This document shows, in pieces, positions 58,101 to 64,000 of a DNA stretch of 64,000 nt. The notes beneath the pieces were generated by a model. The model was given only the letters and a program-made list of their open reading frames with translations. It did no database searches and was not told the origin of the DNA. Numbering within the stretch: position 1 is the first letter of the stretch; each line of letters opens with the position of its first letter. The translations under genes and the position numbers were made by a program. The DNA lies in contig QJNS01000114.1 of the NCBI GenBank assembly GCA_004154925.1, positions 185,702-249,701 on the forward strand, in the 5' to 3' direction. The DNA is from Monosporascus cannonballus (taxonomy: Eukaryota; Ascomycota; Sordariomycetes; Xylariales).

Positions 58101-61100
58101 TTTCTCCGAAAAAGAAAGAGAATCCCCCTTCCCCCAGCTGCTACGTTTGGACAATGAACGTGATCCTACCCTCATATTTCTCCATACAAGCACTTACACG
58201 AAAAAGCAATCATCCCAAAAAGAGTAATGGGGTTGCCATGTTCGTGTAATATTTACTAGAGCTAAACCAGTCAAGAAAAGAACAGAGTAATCGACGAGGA
58301 TTTCGTCCTATCAAGGCGGGGCCGCACACAAACAGCGAACATGCAGGACAATGAACCATGCCAATGCCAATGCCAATGCCAAGGCCCATCGCTCTTTGTG
58401 GCTTGACTATAGGCAACTGTGGCCAAACTGCCGGGGTGGACTTGTCTCCTCTATTTATGTATTAATGCGGCAGTGGAGGCAGATCATGGTTCATGGCACT
58501 TTGTCGCGGCGTGCATGCACATCATCGTGCCGCCCTGGTCCTTGGGAGACACATACTACTTCTGTCATGTATTCCTCTGTATAGTATGCATGAGCTGACC
58601 GCCAGTTCATCAGCCTAAGAGGGCTGCTCCGGTATTTGAACCTCGGAACACGACGCGGAATCATTTATGGCCTTTCCTCTCTGTGATGGCCATTACATCC
58701 CGCGCTGATGAGCCCGAGCCTGATAACCATATAACGCGTATTAAACGTCGAGACGATACTCATTATCATATGCACAACATATGATGTATTGCCGCTGGAC
58801 TGTGTGTACATGGATGCGCAATGATTCCAAGTTTTGAGGGTACCCGCACAGGCGTTAGGTTGCTCCATGTCCAGTGTGTCTCGTGTAAGGGGGGCCCCAT
58901 ATCCTTTTCCCGTTCCCGAAGGCTACCCAACTAGGAAGAGCCTTGTCCGAAGAACAATACATTGTTCCCGGATCGAACCGCGGGACAGGGGCTTCTTTTG
59001 AGATCCGGACACGGCTGTGTACCTGCAAAACCATTCCCGATCTAACCACCATCCGTCTACTTTTTCCTGTCCAGGGCTGCATGTGTCGCTACTTTGACTG
59101 CGGTTACCTACCGAAGGGGCATTTATAACTGTGGAACGCCTCGCATTGACTTGTCTCTTTAGAGTACTAGGTAAATCTAATTCGCACACCCCTCCCAGCT
59201 AAACCTGGAAGGGTTAAATCATAATGCCCATTGTCAGCCCCAGGCAGTGTCCGCACCCTTTGGCCCTGTGCATCCTGAGAACTACTACCATGGGCGGTCG
59301 TGAGTTTCATGGCAGTCCCCACACGGCCACATGTAGTTGTGGTTTCTTTGCAGCCACCATCGCCCCGATCCTGGCACTGGGGTGGTGTTCACGAATTGGA
59401 AGACTTGGGCTTCATCCAGGGGGGGTTAGGTTTGGAATTGAGTATTCTGTCAAATCTAGCTGCTTCCAAAAGGCCTCTATGTGGCCCGAGAAGGGGTGGA
59501 CGGAACTCCCTCGCACGCCCTTCTTCTATCCTTCTATGAACCCGTATTGCCCTGGATAATGCTTGGTGACGTGCATCGCTCCCACTTGAACAACTCTTAG
59601 GCCCGCTCGTTACGACATACAAATGTGTATGTGCTCTTCTCCCGAGACCTTGCCTAACCGTGTCGTCCCCGGCTCAGGGATCATTGCCGGCCGGACCCTT
59701 GTTTGGGTTTTTTCGTCATGCACCTGCTGTTGTCTGAAGATGGCGGGCTATACACATATTCCCCGAGGCTTAGCCTTCTTCTTCAGCCCCGTCGTTCCTT
59801 CGTCAGCGTGCGCTACTGAAAGCATGACTAAGTTATCAATCATATCCTAACCTAGCGCTCGCTAGCTGGGTGGATAGAGGAAAGGTGGATTGCTCTCTGC
59901 CAGCTTCATGCATGATTTCGTGGCATGTCATTAACAACAAACTCCCCCCCAGCCCCATGGCTCGCAAAGTCAACCTGTTCGATATGCGTCTAAGACATCC
60001 GGGGGACAGATGAGATGTCTCCAACAGCCATGTGCCACCCCTCGAGGTACGTAGGCCTTGACGATGACTGGCATGGTACCGCTGGTTCGGTTCTTTCAGC
60101 CTATCCGCTCAGACGTGGCATTATCTCGTAGCAACCGTGAGGTGTATTGTCTGCTGGCAGGGTCGGTGAGGCAGTACCGGATATGCCTCCTGTTACGTAC
60201 TCGCTGTACGAAGGTATAGGATTACTCGTTCTTTTATACCTCACCGACTTCACATATAGACAGACGTCGTCGGTCCCGCGGCTCCACACTTTTTTGCGCT
60301 GTTGATGTCCACACGCCATGCCCCATTACCCCCCCCAGTCGCGGTTCCTATTCTGGTGCCCATTGGGGCTGGGTCGGGCTGGTAGGCTTCTTTCTTTTTG
60401 GCCCCCCCACAGCTACCACCACGCAACCTCTCACTCACACGATTTCATCGGCCGTGCAGAAAGCCTTCGGATCCACCAGTTCCTCCAGAAAAGTCTCCTT
60501 TAGAGTTTATTACTCTCTTGTGGGCGGAAAAAATTATGATTCTGGCCCTACGCACGTTCCCGGCGTGGATCGAGCTTCGGTACCCCGGCACTATACCGCC
60601 TCTTCCTAGGGACTGATAATGACTGCTCATAAAGTACTTTGCTGGCATGATTCTTGACCTCTAGTTTAGCTTGACTGACGTATTCAGCCGTTTGGAGTTT
60701 TGACGCCTCATTTTTTTCGCTGTTCGAAAGCTTCGTTGAATAGGTAGCCTTTTGTAAATACATTCATTGGCTGGTGGGAGACTTGATAGTGCCCAATCAT
60801 GTTGACAAGCCAGCCGCGACCCACGCTTCACTGATCTAGACGTCCCGGCGTTCAAGCAACGCTCTCCTTCTCTCTTCCATCCTTAGGCACATAGGCTCCC
60901 TCAGCATCGGTTTTCTATCCACTTTCTACGTGTCCTACACTCAAGAGTGCCGGGCTTCTACCTGTACAACCACGAACGATTCTCTACTTCCTACCTCACC
61001 TAGGTCTCGTCTGCAACGACTAGTTCGTCAAGATTTGCTGTCTTTCTGTTTTGCCCTTCACGTAAACAAACAAGGCGTAAAGGGGGTATCCGTTCTGTTT

Positions 61101-61170
61101 CCATCGAGACGTAAACCAAAAACATCACCAGGAATCATACATACATACACAACTCCGGCGGGCACCCAGG
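55126..61170. other. Gene-poor stretch of about 6 kb
   Basis: No recognisable gene. A 150-residue open frame at 55528-55980 (plus) is the longest; it overlaps a 155-residue frame on the other strand and has no motif. An AT dinucleotide run is near 57254. An ATGCCA hexamer run is at about 58357-58384. A T-arm-like element near 58970 lacks other tRNA parts. The last kilobase is pyrimidine-rich and likely serves as leader to the Myb gene. Confidence 0.4.
58357..58384 (+). repeat. Short tandem repeat, ATGCCA unit
   Basis: About four copies of a six-base unit (CCAATG) in tandem. A simple microsatellite in noncoding sequence. Confidence 0.8.
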
Positions 61171-61257
61171 TAACACGAAGGGTATAACGTCAGCTTCGAG
61201 GTTTCTCGCCCGAGCGACCCGGCTGAGTTTCACACCAAGCACAGCGCGATCCAGCGC

Positions 61258-63058
61258 GTGTCCCATGAGAACCAGACCCTCGCTCAAGGCCCCTTAGGCG
61301 ATCTCCCCACCGCCACCGTGGATATCGCCTCTCTCCTCAAGGTCCCCGACTCAAATGAGTCCTCCTCCGTGTCTCCCCAACCCCTCCAGCAGCAGCAGCA
61401 ACAGCAGCACCAAGGCCGATCCGCGTCAGTGGCACCTACCGCGGCGGCAGCGGCGGTACCCGTCACCACGGCGTCAGCAGTTGGCCCGCCCTTTTTGGCC
61501 CCAGCCACCCACCGCCTGGGGCTAACACCGGCGTCGGCGGCGGCGGCAGTGGGAGTGGCAGCGGTGGGAGGAAGACCAGGAGGGTCAGGGGCAGGAGGGG
61601 CAGCGGGAGCGGGAGCGGGAGGCCACGGCAAGCGCAGTATGCCGTCCCACGCGTCCGAGTCCCCGGCGAAGAAGCAAAGCAAATGGTCGGCGGAGGAGGA
61701 CGCCCTCATCATCGAGCTCCGGGGCAGTGGCATGAAGTGGGAGGACATCTCGAAGCGGTTGCCGGGCCGGAGCGCCATCAGCTGCCGCCTCCACTATCAA
61801 AACTACCTTGAGAGGCGGAGCGAGTGGGACGAGGAGCGCAAGAACAAGCTCGCGAGATTGTATGAGAGGTAAGTTCCGAAACACGAAGAGAAAAAGAAGA
61901 AGAAGAAAAGATGCACTCAGATAAACAAAGAGAGACCGCACCTGGCCCTGCGGGGATTAGGCAGCTGGGAAATTCTATATTTTACATAAAGGGGGTGGGC
62001 TTTTGGAAACAGCAAGCCCCGACCGGTCCACGATAATAGGCGACAGGAAGACATTGACCACTGGCTAACCCTTAACTAGGTTCAAACCGGAGATGTGGGC
62101 CAAAGTAGCAGAGGAGATGGCCATCCCCTGGCGGGCCGCGGAGGCGATGCACTGGCAGCTGGGCGAGCACGACATGGCGCGGCGCGCGGGCGTGACCCCC
62201 TTTTCACTGACGGCGCAAAACGTAGACAGCCAACAGGGCGGACACCACCACCGGGTGTCGCCGCGGCACGGGCACGGGCACTCGCACTCGCAGGGCGGCG
62301 CCTCGCGGGAGCTGATCGGTCCGGGGGGGCGGTGGGCCCGAGCAGCAGCAGGAGGAGCTGGAGGAGCTATAGCTACTGCGACTACCACCAGCTCTCCGCA
62401 ACAACCGCAGCAGCCGCCACCACCGCCGCCGCCGATGCCGATGCCGACGCTAAGCCGACCCTTCACGACCGCCACCCGAAGAAACAGCGGCACTAGCACC
62501 GCGCCGCCACCGCACCAACACCATCACCTGCCGGTCGTCCCCCACCACACCCACCATCACCCCTCCCACCATTCCGAACACGTCTTAGCGGCGGCAGCGG
62601 AGGGCTACCCGCACCAGCATTCCATCCACTACGCGCACCACCAGGGCGGCGGCGGCGTACCCCTGGCGCCTATCCAGACGCCGCACCAGAGCCCGCGGCA
62701 GCAATTGCTCAGGGGACCCGGGATGATGCTGCCGGGGGTCGCGGAGCTGACGACGGGTGTAAGCCCGTATAGCACGCCGGCGTACTCGATAGGAGGAGGC
62801 GGGAGAGGAGGGGGCGGCGCCGGCGTCGTCCCGAGGAGCGCCGCCGCCAGCCCTGCCGGGGTCGCGAGTCCGGGACCATTCGGGCATCCTCCTCCTCCCC
62901 CTCCTCCCGGTGCAGGGGAGCCAATGGGGTACGCGGCACTCGAGCCCGTCGGAGGCTCCAAGAGGCGCCGCAGTTCGGGGTCCCCCGAGATGAGCCGCAG
63001 ACGGCAACACTTGGAGCCACGGCCCGATCCGTTACTAGTGCCGCGACATGCTCCGTAG
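61258..63058 (+). CDS. Myb/SANT-like transcription factor with low-complexity tail
   Basis: Exons about 61258-61868 and 62080-63058 give about 529 residues; the 211-nt intron has GTAAGT and an ACTAG acceptor. After GPLGDLPTATVDIASLLKVP and a Gln run, an Ala/Gly-rich linker leads to the DNA-binding region. A Myb repeat reads SKWSAEEDALIIELRGSGMKWEDISKRLPGRSAISCRLHYQNYL, followed across the intron by a second, atypical helix set (PEMWAKVAEEMAIPWRAAEAMHWQL). The rest is Pro-, His- and Gly-rich and ends with a basic KRRRSS cluster. No in-frame ATG exists between the upstream stop (TAA 61171) and residue 131 (MPSHASE, at 61639-61659). The first codon I use is GTG. The true start may be in an upstream exon, or translation may begin at a non-AUG codon. 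Confidence 0.8.
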
Positions 63059-64000
63059 CCGAGTCGAGTCAAGTCGATTCGACCCACCTCTTCCGGAGCG
63101 GACGATGAGCTAGAAGCGGTGGAAATGAAGGGGGAACTATAATACGGCAGCATGACACACGGAACATATGGGAACGGGAAACATGGAGCGAGGAGTTTGC
63201 AGTGTTCGGATTCAATCAGTGATTCTTCCTCTAACACACATCACGAATCGCATGCGACCTATCTATCCTCTTTTTCTAGTATTGCGATATTTCGCCCCCC
63301 ACCACTCGATGATAATACGACGATCAGGAACAACAGCGGCGGCTGCAGATAAATCTCTGTTTCGGGAAGACAAACACATCCACACATAGGTACATACATG
63401 CATGCGCACACACGACAAACATACACCCAGACATATACACATAGAGACGCAGATACGGGCGCAGAGCAATCGAACAGAAAGGGTGGGAGAAAAAGGAGAA
63501 AGACGGGAGAAGAAATTTTCGCGGATGGGGAGAAAATGTTACATTGGAATCGGAGCGAGCGCAGCATTTTACGCGGCGGGCGGGAGGTAATACGCACAAC
63601 GGGGGATATATCCCGACATCCCCCTTTTGTGCTTTTTATCCGTTTCCTCTCTTTCTCCTTCTTATCTCTTTCACCACCTGGTACCCTTTGCTTTTTGCTT
63701 GTTTTTGTCTTAGTGCAAGTCTTTTTTTTTTCCCATCACGAGGGAACGATGGACGACGACGTTTACGGATACCCGTAATGTGGAGGACTGGGGTTGGTTT
63801 TGCTATTACTACAGAATTGGATGATAACGATGACGACGACGATGGGAACGGAAACAGGTCAGCTTGAAGTTACTGTACAGGGGTTATTGTTATTATTATT
63901 GTTGCTCTTATTGTTGCTAATACTTCTTCGATTCGTCCTGTTTCATTTTTTAGCATTCAGGTTGTTCCATATGTCAAGAAAAGGCGCGAAGAATACGAGA
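63059..64000. other. 3' flank, no gene recognised
   Basis: Downstream of the Myb gene. It contains a CACACA/TACATA-rich patch (63370-63450), a pyrimidine tract near 63620-63730, a GAT/GAC run near 63825-63850 and a TTATTG run near 63880-63915. The short frames here follow these simple repeats and are not convincing. Confidence 0.45.

Noticed and set aside
58940..59010. Possible tRNA on the minus strand (GGTTCGATCC box)
   Set aside because: The T-stem does not pair over five bases and no anticodon arm or acceptor stem is found.
62065..63237. Minus-strand open frames of 140-200 residues
   Set aside because: They are antisense to the Pro/His/Gly-rich tail of the Myb gene and arise from high GC content.

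Overview
The window is nuclear DNA of a filamentous ascomycete, most likely a Sordariomycete. The evidence is short GT-AG introns of about 50-130 nt with CTAAC-type branch points, protein families confined to filamentous fungi (HET, Stc1, DUF7514, Ime2-type kinase), an AT-rich block of the kind left by repeat-induced point mutation (RIP), and many AGGTAGGTAC-type microrepeats. One short run of Ns (2660-2669) marks an assembly join. All gene models come from reading the sequence; splice sites were chosen so that protein family motifs stay in frame.

Left part (1 to about 12.8 kb): a graveyard of accessory genes, then one live gene. In order there are a broken NAD-dependent reductase (minus), a broken class I terpene synthase (minus), a truncated MFS sugar-type transporter (minus) and a HET-domain gene with one nonsense codon and one frameshift (plus). 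These are followed by a very AT-rich block (about 8.47-10.33 kb) and an intact coiled-coil protein gene with a probable GC-AG intron (minus). A reductase, a terpene cyclase and a transporter together suggest the relic of a specialised-metabolism locus. A diverged dispersed repeat has one copy in this part and a second near 17.5 kb.

Middle part (12.8-34.4 kb): a perfect 32-bp inverted repeat, then mostly housekeeping genes. These are mitochondrial pyruvate dehydrogenase kinase, a secreted pectate lyase, a RING-CH membrane E3 ligase, a GT34 mannosyl/galactosyltransferase, sphingosine-1-phosphate lyase (all plus), a DUF7514 protein and an Stc1-domain protein (both minus). The most striking signal is at the end of the kinase gene. 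Its stop is a CAA-TAG-CAA-TCA context, the leaky-stop pattern UAG-CAR-YYA, followed in frame by 57 GC3-rich sense codons.

Right part (34.4-64 kb): a decayed gene with a 2-oxoglutarate/Fe(II) oxygenase-like double-stranded beta-helix, which also has an internal TAG-CAA-CTA; a long gene-poor stretch; an Ime2/MAK-family kinase (plus); a PA-TM-RING E3 ligase (minus); tubulin-folding cofactor B (minus); another gene-poor stretch; and a Myb/SANT transcription factor lacking an obvious ATG (plus). The live genes do not form one pathway. The layout is a conserved core interrupted by gene-poor, decaying accessory segments.
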